A DNA stretch of 64,000 nucleotides. Origin: Erythrobacteraceae bacterium Alg239-R51. GTDB taxonomy: Bacteria; Pseudomonadota; Alphaproteobacteria; Sphingomonadales; Sphingomonadaceae. The notes under the pieces were generated by a model, which was given only the letters and a program-made list of their open reading frames with translations, was not told the origin of the DNA and searched no databases. The DNA lies in contig CAMZOI010000002.1 in the NCBI GenBank assembly GCA_947331495.1, positions 362,208 through 426,207 on the forward strand. The letters run 5' to 3'. This document shows positions 1 to 8,492 of this stretch, one piece after another. Numbering within the stretch: position 1 is the first letter of the stretch; every line of letters starts with the position of its first letter. Position numbers and translations under genes: made by a program.

Positions 1-95
1 GAGAGCAACAGCACGGCGACAAAAGCTGCCATGACGATGTCGAAATATCGGAACTGCGGCGGTCCTGACGGTCGATCTGACACAATTTTTTTCAT
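1..95 (-). CDS. Queuosine precursor transporter (VUT/YhhQ family), N-terminal fragment
   Basis: Only the first 31 codons lie in the window; the gene runs off the left edge. The ATG at 93-95 (reverse strand) opens a short basic leader (MKKIVSDRPSG) followed by the start of a hydrophobic helix, FRYFDIVMAAFVAVLLL. An aromatic-aspartate entry (RYFD) into the first helix is typical of the VUT family of 7-deazaguanine (queuosine precursor) transporters in alphaproteobacteria. The gene diverges from the tRNA-Arg gene. The assignment depends on this short stretch, so it is tentative. Confidence 0.5.
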   Translation of the reverse strand, partial: MKKIVSDRPSGPPQFRYFDIVMAAFVAVLLL

Positions 96-156
96 TGCCG
101 ACAGGGCTACTGCCGATTGGCCACGCGTGAAAGTGGCGCTATGGGCGACGAGGCGC

Positions 157-233
157 GCGCCCGTAGCTCATCTGGATAGAGCGCGAGACTTCTAATCTTG
201 AGGCAGCAGGTTCGAGTCCTGCCGGGCGCGCCA
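157..233 (+). tRNA. tRNA-Arg (anticodon UCU)
   Basis: A full cloverleaf is visible. The acceptor arm GCGCCCG (157-163) pairs with CGGGCGC (223-229), followed by discriminator G and an encoded CCA (231-233). The D arm is GCTC/GAGC (166-169/179-182). The anticodon stem CGAGA/TCTTG encloses loop CTTCTAA with anticodon TCT at 191-193. The T arm GCAGG-TTCGAGT-CCTGC is intact. It decodes AGA. Confidence 0.97.
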
Positions 234-252
234 TTCTTCCCTGCCTATCCGG

Positions 253-1068
253 TTACGCATCTCTCTCTGTACGACGGACGTCGGTGATCGGTTCGGACGT
301 CACCGGATAGCCGAGATCGTCGGGAATACGCAGTTCCGGACCATCCCTGCCGTCTTCTATCTTCGGCGTGATCGCTCGCAAAGGTGTCGCTTCTGCATGC
401 GCCTTTGCCTGGGCGAAGTCGTCGAACAGAGCCAGGCGCTCCAAATTGCGCCGAGTGGGAAAAATTATCGAAATCTCTTCCCGTTCGGCCATGGCCAGCG
501 CCTCTTTCGCGCTTACCCAAAACAGTCTCGTGTTCTCGGTTGCGTCGACTTCTATATCGACCGCGCCGGTGCCCAGATCGGCAAGGTAGAACAGCGTGTC
601 GAATATACGGTTATGCGCAAGCCCCAGCGGCAGCCAGCGAGCAAAGGGAGTCAGCGCTTCAAGGTCCAATTCAAGACCGTGGGCTTCGAGAACGGGAGCC
701 AACGCCTGTTTCTCGACAACCATTGCTCGAGCCGCCATGGCGCGGTCTGCGTCCATCCGTCCTTGCAAACCGATGACGAGACCCGTTTCCTCCAGCGTTT
801 CGCGGATCGCCGCAATCCGGTGTGCGATCTCGTCCGCCTGGTGGGGTTCGGCTATGCGGGCGGCCAGTTCGCGATCGGCGAGATCGACCCGGCCGCCCGG
901 GAACACAGCCATTCCCCCTGCAAAGCTCATCTTGCGAGAGCGCACGACCATCAGCAGTTCCGGTTCGGGCGCTTCACGCCCGTTGCGGAAAATGACCATG
1001 GTGGCAGCCGGGATTGCTTCGCCCGATCGGGGTTCGCTTGTACTCATTGAGACTTGATGCCCATCCAT
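253..1068 (-). CDS. Nudix hydrolase, NUDT19-like
   Basis: A 271-residue protein of the Nudix superfamily, which cleaves nucleoside diphosphates linked to another moiety. The box is recognisable but stretched: FPGGRVD near residue 57 is followed by an insertion and then REtlEETG (REXXEEXG core) near residue 90. This arrangement, with an insert between the glycine loop and the catalytic helix, resembles the NUDT7/NUDT19 coenzyme A diphosphatase branch, so a CoA or acyl-CoA substrate is possible but inferred. The start could instead be the Met eight codons in (MSTSEPRS); neither start has a strong ribosome-binding site. The gene stands alone; the 200 bases upstream hold its promoter region, with a TTAACCAT motif at 1146-1153. 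Confidence 0.85.
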   Translation of the reverse strand: MDGHQVSMSTSEPRSGEAIPAATMVIFRNGREAPEPELLMVVRSRKMSFAGGMAVFPGGRVDLADRELAARIAEPHQADEIAHRIAAIRETLEETGLVIGLQGRMDADRAMAARAMVVEKQALAPVLEAHGLELDLEALTPFARWLPLGLAHNRIFDTLFYLADLGTGAVDIEVDATENTRLFWVSAKEALAMAEREEISIIFPTRRNLERLALFDDFAQAKAHAEATPLRAITPKIEDGRDGPELRIPDDLGYPVTSEPITDVRRTERDA

Positions 1069-1267
1069 TTCCAGCTTGCCAAGACCGCGAGGGTTAACGC
1101 GGTGCGTCGGAATTTCTTACAGGCCAGCGTGTTTGCTGGCGGCGGTTAACCATCGCATTCCGGCAAGACGGCCGTTCAGCGAAGTCTGGCATGGTGTCTG
1201 CATCGGCTGTCGTGTCCCTAATCGGTCTTCGGAAGGCGGACCTGATCTCCTAGTTCGCCTTTCAAAC

Positions 1268-1307
1268 CAAAAAAAGGCCCGTCCGGTTGTCGCACCGGGC
1301 GGGCCTT
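1268..1307 (-). terminator. Rho-independent terminator after grxD
   Basis: On the reverse strand, AAAGGCCCGCCCGGT and ACCGGACGGGCCTTT form a long near-perfect stem around a short loop, followed by a run of T residues (TTTTTTTTGG). It sits about 20 bases downstream of the grxD stop and ends the grxD transcript, probably also that of the genes upstream of grxD. Confidence 0.9.
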
Positions 1308-1329
1308 TCCCTTTAAAACTAGGAGCATT

Positions 1330-1662
1330 TCAGCTGTCGGCCTTGGCCACCTGCTTTTGATCCATCATCTGCTGCAATTCGCCCGCTTCGAACATTTCCA
1401 TCATGATGTCGCTACCGCCCACGAACTCGCCCTTCACGTAAAGCTGGGGAATCGTCGGCCAGTCCGAATACGCTTTGATACCTTGCCTGATTTCCATGTC
1501 CTGCAGCACGTCCACGCTTTCGTAGGCGACCCCGCAATGGTCCAGAATAGCGATCGCGCGGCTCGAAAATCCGCATTGCGGAAAAAGCGGCGTGCCCTTC
1601 ATGAAGAGAACGACGTCGTTCGCACCGACAACGTCGGAAATGCGCTCGTTTGCATCGGACAT
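1330..1662 (-). CDS. grxD: Monothiol glutaredoxin, Grx4 type
   Basis: A 110-residue monothiol glutaredoxin of the CGFS class. The active-site motif PQCGFSSRA lies near residue 29, preceded by FMKGTPLFP, and the glutathione-binding WPTIPQLYVKGEFVGG and GGSDIM segments follow. CGFS glutaredoxins carry a [2Fe-2S] cluster bridged by glutathione and deliver clusters together with BolA proteins. The next gene upstream encodes exactly such a BolA protein, which supports a joint role in Fe-S trafficking and iron sensing. Length is normal for the family. A terminator follows directly. Confidence 0.97.
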   Translation of the reverse strand: MSDANERISDVVGANDVVLFMKGTPLFPQCGFSSRAIAILDHCGVAYESVDVLQDMEIRQGIKAYSDWPTIPQLYVKGEFVGGSDIMMEMFEAGELQQMMDQKQVAKADS

Positions 1663-1698
1663 AACGGTCCGTCCTTTTTCAACTTGTTGTGTTGCGTT

Positions 1699-1932
1699 TC
1701 AGTTGGGGGCTTGGGTGGTCAGTTGCAAGGCATGCAGTTCGTCGCCCATCCGACCGCCCAGCGCTTCGTATACAAGCTTGTGCTGCTGAACGCGCGACTT
1801 GTTTGCAAATTGCGGTGCTACCACCTTCGCCGCGTAGTGATCGCCATCGCCGGCGAGGTCGCGTATTTCCACCTCGGCGCCGGGCAGACCTTCCTTGATG
1901 AGCCGTTCGATTTCCAAGCCTTGCATCGCCAT
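1699..1932 (-). CDS. BolA family protein
   Basis: A 77-residue single-domain BolA-like protein (the short BolA2/IbaG type). It carries the family pattern with a central GDGDHYAAKVVAPQF strand-turn region, where the histidine is a likely Fe-S ligand, and a C-terminal HKLVYEALGGRMGDELHAL segment, which matches the conserved BolA H-x-x-V-Y-x-x-L signature. It is followed after 36 bases by grxD on the same strand; BolA and monothiol glutaredoxin form [2Fe-2S]-bridged heterodimers. Four bases separate it from the upstream DUF1476 gene, indicating one transcript. Confidence 0.93.
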   Translation of the reverse strand: MAMQGLEIERLIKEGLPGAEVEIRDLAGDGDHYAAKVVAPQFANKSRVQQHKLVYEALGGRMGDELHALQLTTQAPN

Positions 1933-1936
1933 GGGA

Positions 1937-2263
1937 TCAGTTGTTCTCGCTCATGAACTGGCGCCGCGCCTCGATGCCACACTCTTCCAGCTTGGCCCGA
2001 ATATCTGCCTCCGACACTTCGCAACCGGCCCCGGTCAGGTCGCCCAGAAGCTTGCGGATCACGTCTTCGTCCCCGGCCTCTTCGAAGTCCGCCTGGACTA
2101 CGGCTTTCTTGTAGGCGTCGGTTTCTTCCTGCGTCAGTCCCATCTTGCCGGCGGCCCATTCGCCCACGAGGCGGTTTCGGCGCGCGGCAACCTTGAAAGC
2201 GGTTTCCTGGTCGAAGGCGAACTTGGTTTCCTCGCCCCGCTCGCGGTCCTTGAAATCGGTCAT
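1937..2263 (-). CDS. DUF1476 family protein (F1-ATPase zeta-inhibitor type)
   Basis: A 108-residue, charged, helical protein beginning MTDFKDRERGEETKF, the hallmark opening of DUF1476. The family contains the zeta subunit that inhibits the F1Fo-ATPase in Paracoccus; orthologues are almost confined to alphaproteobacteria. I chose the ATG at 2261-2263 because a GAGAGGA ribosome-binding site lies just upstream and the homologous sequence begins there; an upstream in-frame ATG at 2308 adds 15 residues unlike the family. It is probably co-transcribed with bolA and grxD. Confidence 0.88.
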   Translation of the reverse strand: MTDFKDRERGEETKFAFDQETAFKVAARRNRLVGEWAAGKMGLTQEETDAYKKAVVQADFEEAGDEDVIRKLLGDLTGAGCEVSEADIRAKLEECGIEARRQFMSENN

Positions 2264-2327
2264 TGCTATCCTCTCGGAATGAATATCTTCCCTGGAATAG
2301 GCGAGCATGAAAGCGCCGACAAGGCGC

Positions 2328-3326
2328 TTACTCCATCACGATGACGAGTTTGCCGATCGCCCCGCGGTTTTCCAGCTTGGCGATCGCTTCGTGGGCGCGT
2401 TCGATCGGATAGGTTTCGCTGACGAGCGGTTCGATCTTCCCCGCCTTCCACAAATCGAACAATTCGTCGATATTCCGCTGGTTGCGCTCCGGCTCGCGGG
2501 CCGTGAAAGCCCCCCAGAAGACGCCGCGAATGTCGCAGCTCTTTAGCAGCGTCAGATTAAGTGGCATCTTGGCGATCCCGGCTGGAAAACCGATTACCAG
2601 AAAACGGCCTTCCCAGGCAATCGAACGCAAAGCGGGTTCCGAATAGTCGCCGCCGACAATGTCGTAGACGATGTTCGCACCATCCGGTCCAACCGCTTCC
2701 TTGAAATCGCTCGCAAGCTTCTTCGAAGTGTCCTTGTCGAATGGCGCGCGAGGATAAATCACGACTTCGTCGGCCCCGTGCTTGCGTGCGACCTCGCTCT
2801 TTTCTTCGGTCGAAACGGCGGCGACCACCCGGCAGCCATAGGCCTTTGCAAGCTCGACAGCGGAAAGGCCGACGCCGCCCGCTGCGCCCAGCACCAGGAC
2901 GGTTTCGCCTTCTGCGATATCGCCGCGATCCTTCAGGGCGTGGATGGTCGTGCCGTAGGTCATCAGCAAGGCGCTGGCCTTGATCAGGTCGATGCCGTCG
3001 GGAACCTTGAACAGTCGCGCCGCTTCAACGGCGACCTTCTCCTGAAGGCCCCCATTGCCGACACCGCAAATGACCTTGTCACCGACGGCATATCCCCGAA
3101 CGCCTTCACCAAGCGCCTCGATGGTGCCGGAAATTTCGCCGCCGGGGGCAAAGGGACGCGGGGGCTTGAACTGATACATATCCCGAATGATCAGAGTATC
3201 AGGGAAGTTAATCGCACAGGCTGCGACCTTGACAAGCACCTGACCCTTGCCGGGCGTCGGCTCATCGATTTCCTCCACAACAAGCGTTTCGGGACCCCCG
3301 GTTTCCTTCGACAGGACTGCTTTCAT
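2328..3326 (-). CDS. Quinone oxidoreductase-like MDR family protein (NADPH:quinone reductase type)
   Basis: A 332-residue medium-chain dehydrogenase/reductase without the zinc-binding cysteine cluster. The N-terminal GroES-like domain contains [16 protein letters not shown] and VGDKV; the Rossmann fold starts near residue 140 with [18 protein letters not shown]. These fit the zeta-crystallin/QOR branch that reduces quinones or enones with NADPH. Its ATG overlaps the leuD stop (ATGA), so it is translationally coupled as the last gene of the leuC-leuD operon. A role in leucine synthesis is not implied by its sequence. Substrate unknown. Confidence 0.88.
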   Translation of the reverse strand: MKAVLSKETGGPETLVVEEIDEPTPGKGQVLVKVAACAINFPDTLIIRDMYQFKPPRPFAPGGEISGTIEALGEGVRGYAVGDKVICGVGNGGLQEKVAVEAARLFKVPDGIDLIKASALLMTYGTTIHALKDRGDIAEGETVLVLGAAGGVGLSAVELAKAYGCRVVAAVSTEEKSEVARKHGADEVVIYPRAPFDKDTSKKLASDFKEAVGPDGANIVYDIVGGDYSEPALRSIAWEGRFLVIGFPAGIAKMPLNLTLLKSCDIRGVFWGAFTAREPERNQRNIDELFDLWKAGKIEPLVSETYPIERAHEAIAKLENRGAIGKLVIVME

Positions 3327-3928
3327 ACTGCAATTCTCCTTGGATTATCCAGCCATGGCAGGGCATTTGCCCGCTGGCGCTCGTGTTTCGTGATGGCACT
3401 TTCGCTGCTCAGCGTCAGGTCGATCTCATCCAGCCCTTCGATCAGGCAGCGTTTGCGGAATGGGTCGATTTCGAACTGAAACCGGTCCTGGAAGTGTGTC
3501 GTAACGACCTGGTTTTCGAGATCGATCGTTACCGGATGATCTTGAGCGATACTGAGCAGCCGATCGATCTGGTTTTGCGGCAGTTCGACGGCAAGAATAC
3601 CGTTCTTGAAGGCGTTGCCAGCGAAAATATCCGAAAAGCTCGGAGCGATCACGGCCTTCAGTCCCATGTCGAGCATCGCCCAGGCAGCGTGTTCGCGGCT
3701 CGATCCGCAGCCGAAATTATCGCCGGCGATGAGGATCGGAGCGTTGGCAAAATCCTCGACATCGAAAGGATTGCCGGGCGTTTGCCGGATCGTTTCGAAT
3801 GCTCCTTCGCCCAACCCTTCGCGCGTTACTGTCTTTAACCAGTGCGCGGGGATGATCACATCGGTATCGACGTTCTTCAGACCGAGCGGGATGGCGCGCC
3901 CTTCGATGATTGACGCTGGCCCCGTCAC
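3323..3928 (-). CDS. leuD: 3-isopropylmalate dehydratase small subunit
   Basis: A 201-residue LeuD, the swivel-domain subunit that with LeuC isomerises 2-isopropylmalate to 3-isopropylmalate in leucine synthesis. Visible landmarks are [15 protein letters not shown] near residue 20 and [13 protein letters not shown] near residue 70, the signature of aconitase-family domain 4. It starts with GTG at 3926-3928 and this GTG overlaps the stop of the metallo-hydrolase gene (GTGA). leuC lies two genes upstream, separated from leuD by a tiny membrane protein gene and the exported hydrolase gene. Confidence 0.96.
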   Translation of the reverse strand: MTGPASIIEGRAIPLGLKNVDTDVIIPAHWLKTVTREGLGEGAFETIRQTPGNPFDVEDFANAPILIAGDNFGCGSSREHAAWAMLDMGLKAVIAPSFSDIFAGNAFKNGILAVELPQNQIDRLLSIAQDHPVTIDLENQVVTTHFQDRFQFEIDPFRKRCLIEGLDEIDLTLSSESAITKHERQRANALPWLDNPRRIAV

Positions 3929-4755
3929 TTTGCGCTTTCGGGGAAGGTTGGTAGACGGTCGAGGTGGCGCGGATCATGCTGGATCACGACCGTCGCGTCC
4001 AGATTTTCGGCCATCTGATCGAACCGGTGCATCGAGGCCAGCGTGTCAGCGCGATCGGTGTTGAAAGCCGGTACGCCGCGGTTCGCGATCTGCTCTTCAA
4101 AATGGTAGAGATCACCTGTCAACATGACCGTACCTGTCCGGGGCAGGTGGACGACCAGTGATTTATGGCCGGGCGTATGCCCCTCCATCGCCAGCATTCT
4201 CACCGAGCCGTCGCCAAACACGTCATGGTCGCCAGTCACGCGCGTAATCTCGCCGCTCGCACCTTCGGATAACCAGGGAGCGAGTTGGGCTCGGGTCGAT
4301 TCCATTGCACCAGAAGTCACGGCATCGGCATCGTCGCTGCCGATCAGAAGCTGTGCCTGGGGAAACACCATCGCCTGACCGATGTGATCGTCGTGGTAGT
4401 GGCTCAGACCCACAAGGTCGATGTCAGCTGGTGTCAGATCAAGTTCGTCCAGCTGGTCCGCGATCGTTTTTTCGAGGCCGAGCGTAAAGACATACTGTTC
4501 CGCGCTCGCTCCCTTCAGCGCGGCAGGCAAGCCTGCATCCCACAACAGATATCGGTCGGCATTCCGGATCAGGTAACAGCTATCGGTCAGAACCCGCTCT
4601 TCGCCATCGTAGAGTTGGGTGTCGGAGAAGGGCCCGGTGTCGCTCAGTTCGAGCGTTCCGCAGTCCAACCTCCACATTTCGATGTCGGGTGACTGCTGCG
4701 CGACTGCGGGACCAGCGAGCATAACCGCCGCGGCGCATATTCTTGCGAAATTCAT
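3925..4755 (-). CDS. Exported metallo-beta-lactamase-fold hydrolase (lactonase-like)
   Basis: A 276-residue protein with a cleavable signal peptide ([20 protein letters not shown]) and an MBL fold. The metal motif SHYHDDHIG (HxHxDH) is near residue 119; further ligands lie in [12 protein letters not shown] (near residue 193) and in LTGDLYHF, a typical aspartate bridge. This pattern resembles the AiiA/AhlD N-acyl-homoserine lactonase branch, so lactone hydrolysis in the periplasm is a reasonable inference but not proven. The gene sits inside the leu operon: 19 bases after the small membrane gene and overlapping leuD by 4 bases. Its presence between leuC and leuD is odd and unexplained. Confidence 0.85.
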   Translation of the reverse strand: MNFARICAAAVMLAGPAVAQQSPDIEMWRLDCGTLELSDTGPFSDTQLYDGEERVLTDSCYLIRNADRYLLWDAGLPAALKGASAEQYVFTLGLEKTIADQLDELDLTPADIDLVGLSHYHDDHIGQAMVFPQAQLLIGSDDADAVTSGAMESTRAQLAPWLSEGASGEITRVTGDHDVFGDGSVRMLAMEGHTPGHKSLVVHLPRTGTVMLTGDLYHFEEQIANRGVPAFNTDRADTLASMHRFDQMAENLDATVVIQHDPRHLDRLPTFPESAK

Positions 4756-4774
4756 ATGCTCTTATCCTGCATGT

Positions 4775-4930
4775 CTAGTCAGTTTCCGGTTTTTCGCCAG
4801 AAGGTATCGGCCCCGGTTGCTTGGGTTCGTTCTTCCTCGTTCGCTTGCCAGTATACAGCAGGGCGGCGGCGATGGCGGCGGAACCGATCGCCCCGACGAT
4901 GGCGGCCTTGCCTGTAAGGTTCTTGGTCAT
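4775..4930 (-). CDS. Small single-pass membrane protein, 51 residues
   Basis: A short reading frame of 51 codons from ATG 4928-4930 to TAG 4775-4777. The protein opens MTKNLTGKAAIVGAIGSAA, has one alanine-rich hydrophobic helix (about residues 9-26, ending LLYTG), and then a charged proline-rich tail (KRTRKNEPKQ...GEKPETD). The positive charges right after the helix suggest the C-terminus is cytoplasmic. It fills the gap between leuC and the MBL gene on the same strand. Similar tiny proteins sit beside leuC in sphingomonads as far as I recall; no function is known to me. Confidence 0.7.
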   Translation of the reverse strand: MTKNLTGKAAIVGAIGSAAIAAALLYTGKRTRKNEPKQPGPIPSGEKPETD

Positions 4931-4969
4931 ACAGCCTTCATGTAATGGTGTGTGGTAGAGAGCAAGGCC

Positions 4970-6406
4970 TCAAGTGCTGGTCAGTTTGCGCACATCGGTG
5001 AGCCGACCGGTAATGGCCGCGGCCGCCGCCATCGCCGGACTAAGCAAATGGGTGCGTGCACCCGGCCCCTGCCGTCCGACGAAATTGCGGTTGCTGGTCG
5101 AGGCGCAACGTTCGCCCGGAGGGACCTTGTCGGGGTTCATCGCAAGGCACGCCGAACAGCCTGGTTCGCGCCATTCAAACCCCGCGGCGGTAAAGATCCG
5201 GTCCAGCCCCTCTATTTCGGCCTGCCGTTTGACGAGGCCCGATCCAGGGACGACGATCGCCCACCGGACGTTCTTTGCCTTCGTGTGCCCCGACAGGACA
5301 TCGGCCGCAGCGCGCAGATCCTCGATCCGCGAATTGGTGCAAGATCCGATAAACACGTTCTCGACAGCTATGTCTTCCAGTCGCGTACCGGCTTCGAGCC
5401 CCATGTAATCGAGCGATTTGCGCACGGCCTCCTGCTTGGCCGGGTCGGCAAAGCTCTCGGGCGAAGGGACCGTGCCGCCAATCGCAGCCACGTCCTCGGG
5501 ACTGGTGCCCCAGCTTACGGTCGGTTCGACTTCGGCGGCGTCGATAATGACGGTCTTGTCGAAATTCGCATCCTTGTCGGTATGGAGCGACCGCCACCAT
5601 TCGACTGCCCGGTCCCAGTCGGCACCGGTCGGAGCATAGGGGCGATCCCGCAAATACTCGAAAACCTTGTCGTCCGGGGCAATCAGTCCGGCCCTTGCAC
5701 CACCTTCAATGCTCATGTTGCAGACTGTAAGCCGGCCTTCCACGCTCATGCGTTCGAACGCCTCGCCGCGATATTCGATGACGTGACCGGTGCCGCCCGC
5801 CGTGCCGATTGTCCCGATGATGTGAAGAATAAGATCCTTTGAAGTGACGCCGGGGCCCAGTTCTCCCTCGACGCGCACCTCCATCGTCCGACTCTGCCGT
5901 AGCTGAAGCGTCTGTGTCGCCAGCACGTGTTCAACCTCGCTCGTCCCGATACCGAAGGCGAGCGCGCCAACCCCGCCGTGGGCGGCCGTGTGGCTATCAC
6001 CACATACGATCGTCGTTCCAGGGAGCGAAAATCCCTGTTCCGGGCCGACGACATGGACAATCCCCTGCTCCGCCGCGACGGCGTCGATATACGGTATGCC
6101 GAATTCCGGTGCATTGCGTTCGAGCGCGGCGAGTTGCGCGGCGCTCTGCGCGTCGGCGATCGGCACACGCGCGCCGTCCCGGGCAAGCCGAGGCGTGGTT
6201 GGCAGATTATGGTCGGGCACCGCCAGTGTAAGGTCGGGCCGCCGGACGCTCCGTCCGGCAATACGCAAACTTTCGAACGCTTGCGGGCTTGTTACTTCAT
6301 GCACCAGGTGCCGGTCGATATAGAGCAAGCAGGTGCCATCCTCTCGCCGCTCGACAACATGGCTGTCCCAGATCTTTTCGTACAAGGTGCGCGGTTTGCT
6401 GGCCAT
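4970..6406 (-). CDS. leuC: 3-isopropylmalate dehydratase large subunit
   Basis: A 478-residue aconitase-family protein that forms the catalytic [4Fe-4S] subunit with LeuD. The cluster ligands are visible as [11 protein letters not shown] near residue 355 and [11 protein letters not shown] near 415; the substrate region [12 protein letters not shown] lies near residue 135. The start [18 protein letters not shown] matches the usual LeuC N-terminus; the frame stays open upstream to 6487 but that extension is unlike the family. First gene of a five-gene leftward unit. The divergent thioesterase starts 92 bases away, so this gap holds both promoters. Confidence 0.97.
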   Translation of the reverse strand: MASKPRTLYEKIWDSHVVERREDGTCLLYIDRHLVHEVTSPQAFESLRIAGRSVRRPDLTLAVPDHNLPTTPRLARDGARVPIADAQSAAQLAALERNAPEFGIPYIDAVAAEQGIVHVVGPEQGFSLPGTTIVCGDSHTAAHGGVGALAFGIGTSEVEHVLATQTLQLRQSRTMEVRVEGELGPGVTSKDLILHIIGTIGTAGGTGHVIEYRGEAFERMSVEGRLTVCNMSIEGGARAGLIAPDDKVFEYLRDRPYAPTGADWDRAVEWWRSLHTDKDANFDKTVIIDAAEVEPTVSWGTSPEDVAAIGGTVPSPESFADPAKQEAVRKSLDYMGLEAGTRLEDIAVENVFIGSCTNSRIEDLRAAADVLSGHTKAKNVRWAIVVPGSGLVKRQAEIEGLDRIFTAAGFEWREPGCSACLAMNPDKVPPGERCASTSNRNFVGRQGPGARTHLLSPAMAAAAAITGRLTDVRKLTST

Positions 6407-6498
6407 CGTGCGCATCGTGTGCGGCATGATCGTCTTTGGAGCAAAATGGCAAAAGCAGAGTCTTCCAAACTTAACCTTTCTCTGCAATACTTACATCC

Positions 6499-6918
6499 AT
6501 GTCAGCAAAACCTTTCGCCTTCCCTATCAAAGTCCTGCCCGCGGATATTGATTTCATGGGCCACGTGAACAATGCGCGCTACCTCTCCTGGGTGCAGGAT
6601 GCGGTGCTTGCGCACTGGAACAAGGTCGCCCCCGCCGACGAGGTTGCGAGCAAGGCCTGGGTCGCGCTCAAGCACGAGATCACCTACCGCAAGCCAGCCT
6701 TTCTCGAAGACGACGTGGTTGCCCGCACCGTATTGGAAAAAGTGCAGGGGGCGCGCGCTTTTTATACGACGATGATCCAGCGCGGCGAAGAGGTTCTCGC
6801 CGAAGTGAAAAGCGCCTGGTGCTGCATCGATTCAGAGACGCTTCGTCCTGCAAGGTTGCGCAAAGAGGTAACGCGGTTCTTTTTTCCGGACCAGAACGGG
6901 GCCGACGGCAACGTCTGA
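6499..6918 (+). CDS. Acyl-CoA thioesterase, hot-dog fold (4HBT/YbgC type)
   Basis: A 139-residue single hot-dog domain protein. The signature ADIDFMGHVNNARYLSW near residue 15 contains the catalytic Asp and the His-Val-Asn-Asn motif of 4-hydroxybenzoyl-CoA thioesterase-like enzymes, which cleave acyl-CoA to acid and CoA. Length is normal. It diverges from leuC and is followed 41 bases later by crtW on the same strand, so a shared transcript with the carotenoid genes is possible, though no functional link is evident. Substrate chain length cannot be read from the sequence. Confidence 0.88.
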   Translation: MSAKPFAFPIKVLPADIDFMGHVNNARYLSWVQDAVLAHWNKVAPADEVASKAWVALKHEITYRKPAFLEDDVVARTVLEKVQGARAFYTTMIQRGEEVLAEVKSAWCCIDSETLRPARLRKEVTRFFFPDQNGADGNV

Positions 6919-6959
6919 ATAACTTTCACATGCACCGCTTCGCTGCTACGGAGCGGAAC

Positions 6960-7730
6960 ATGCCGAAGTCGCATGCTTCCCGTGTTTTTCGAATGCCGCG
7001 TTACAAGCAGACCTTGATCGGGATTTGCTTGGCATGCGCAATCGTTGGCGCCTGGGTTGGAATTCACCTGTTCGCGATGTTCGCGTTCGAACTGGCTCTT
7101 TCCAGCTTGGCAATCGCACTGTTGATGGCTCTGGTTCAGTGCTGGCTATCGGTCGGTCTGTTTATCGTGAGCCACGATGCCATGCATGGGTCGCTCGCAC
7201 CGAACTCGCGACGGATCAACAGTCTGGTCGGTGCCAGCTTGCTGTTCATGTATGCCGGTTTCGCCTGGCGACGCATGCGAGATTCGCATTTCGCCCATCA
7301 CAAAGCGCCGGGGACGAACAGAGACCCGGATTTTGACAGCGACAATCCGTCGTCTTTCTGGATGTGGTACGCGACCTTTCTGCGCCGGTACTTCGGATGG
7401 CCATCGGTGTTTTTCGTCGGTTCAGTGGTAACGCTCTATTGGCTAGTTTTCGCCGTTCCGATCGAGAACATCGTCTTGTTGTACGGTTTTCCGGCAATCG
7501 CATCCTCGATGCAGCTCTTCTATTTCGGGACGTATCGCCCGCATCATCATTCGGGTGACGAGTTTGCCGACGGCCACCGGGCGCGCAGCGACGAATTTTC
7601 ATGGCTTGCATCTCTCCTCAGCTGTTTCCATTTCGGTTGCCATCATCAGCACCATTGTTCGCCCGAAGTGCCCTGGTGGGCGCTTCCAAGCTTGCATCGA
7701 TCTAGCGAGAAAAGGAGCACAAACGCATGA
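6960..7730 (+). CDS. crtW: Beta-carotene ketolase (4,4'-oxygenase)
   Basis: A 256-residue membrane-bound di-iron fatty-acid-hydroxylase/desaturase-fold enzyme. All histidine boxes are visible: SHDAMHGSL (near residue 74), DSHFAHHKAPGTNRDPD (near 110) and CFHFGCHHQHHCSPE (near 225). This set is characteristic of CrtW, which adds keto groups at C4/C4' of beta-ionone rings to give canthaxanthin or, with CrtZ, astaxanthin-type pigments. I chose the ATG at 6960 because GGAG stands six bases upstream; the frame extends further upstream into the thioesterase gene without homology. The stop overlaps the crtZ start (ATGA), so the two are translationally coupled. Confidence 0.94.
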   Translation: MPKSHASRVFRMPRYKQTLIGICLACAIVGAWVGIHLFAMFAFELALSSLAIALLMALVQCWLSVGLFIVSHDAMHGSLAPNSRRINSLVGASLLFMYAGFAWRRMRDSHFAHHKAPGTNRDPDFDSDNPSSFWMWYATFLRRYFGWPSVFFVGSVVTLYWLVFAVPIENIVLLYGFPAIASSMQLFYFGTYRPHHHSGDEFADGHRARSDEFSWLASLLSCFHFGCHHQHHCSPEVPWWALPSLHRSSEKRSTNA

Positions 7731-8227
7731 ATACGATAGCGATTGTGGCCACGGTCTTGCTGGCCGTGCTGGGAATGGAGCTGTTCGCATGGTGGGCACA
7801 CAAATACATCATGCATGGCTGGGGTTGGGGTTGGCACCGCGATCATCACGAACCCCATGATAATACCTTCGAAAAGAATGATCTGTACGCGGTGACGTTC
7901 GGCACGATCGTGTTTTTCCTGTTTCTTTACGGCTATTACCGGTCGGAGTTCGTGTGGTGGCTGGCCTTCGGCATCACACTTTACGGGTTGATCTACACGA
8001 TCGTGCACGATGGTCTGGTTCATCAGCGGTATTTCCGTTGGGTCCCGAAGCGCGGTTATGCCAAGCGGCTGGTGCAGGCACACAAACTCCATCATGCAAC
8101 TGTCGGCAAGCAGGGCGGAGTGAGCTTCGGCTTCGTCTTTGCCCGTGATCCGGCAAGACTGAAAGAAGAACTCAAGCGCCAGCGCGAGTCCGGCGAGGCT
8201 ATCGTTCGCGAGAGCGCCGGAGCCTGA
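7727..8227 (+). CDS. crtZ: Beta-carotene hydroxylase
   Basis: A 166-residue CrtZ-type integral membrane hydroxylase that introduces 3/3'-hydroxyl groups on the carotenoid rings. Histidine motifs typical of the family are HKYIMHGWGWGWHRDHHEP near residue 26 and the later HDGLVHQRY and HKLHHA near residues 105 and 125. Transmembrane helices are evident at the N-terminus (IVATVLLAVLGMELFAWWA) and the centre. It overlaps crtW by four bases. Together they imply ketolated and hydroxylated carotenoids; the genes for the core pathway (crtE, crtB, crtI, crtY) are not in this window. Confidence 0.95.
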   Translation: MNTIAIVATVLLAVLGMELFAWWAHKYIMHGWGWGWHRDHHEPHDNTFEKNDLYAVTFGTIVFFLFLYGYYRSEFVWWLAFGITLYGLIYTIVHDGLVHQRYFRWVPKRGYAKRLVQAHKLHHATVGKQGGVSFGFVFARDPARLKEELKRQRESGEAIVRESAGA

Positions 8228-8263
8228 GATCCCGAATCTTGCGCGTAACGAACGCGCGACCGC

Positions 8264-8422
8264 TTATTTTGCGTAATTTACATAGAGCCCATGGATCAGG
8301 CCGGGGATGAATCCCAGCAAGGTGAGAACCAGATTTATCAGAGCGGTTTTTCCCAGTCCGTGCTTGGCTGCAACGCCGAGTGGCGGCAGCAGAATGGTGG
8401 CGATGAGAATGAGAACGGCCAT
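8264..8422 (-). CDS. Pmp3/YqaE family small membrane protein
   Basis: A 52-residue, two-helix hydrophobic peptide read from ATG 8420-8422 to TAA 8264-8266. The pattern LLPPLGVAAKHG followed by LINLVLTLLGFIPGLIHGLYV is the Pmp3/UPF0057 signature (PPLGV and G-x-IPG-x-IHA-like). Pmp3 proteins affect membrane potential and salt or cold stress tolerance in yeast and plants; the bacterial role is unclear. It lies 70 bases after the YbaN gene on the same strand, at the far end of the envelope-stress cluster, which may make it part of the same response. Confidence 0.88.
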   Translation of the reverse strand: MAVLILIATILLPPLGVAAKHGLGKTALINLVLTLLGFIPGLIHGLYVNYAK

Positions 8423-8492
8423 CGTAAATTTCCTCTGTTCACCCTCCCATGGTTCGCATTCTCAACGACTTACCCAGTCTGCAGTTCCTCGC

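Noticed and set aside
6819..6959. N-terminal extension of CrtW into the thioesterase gene
   Set aside because: No homology, and the ATG at 6960 has a proper ribosome-binding site.
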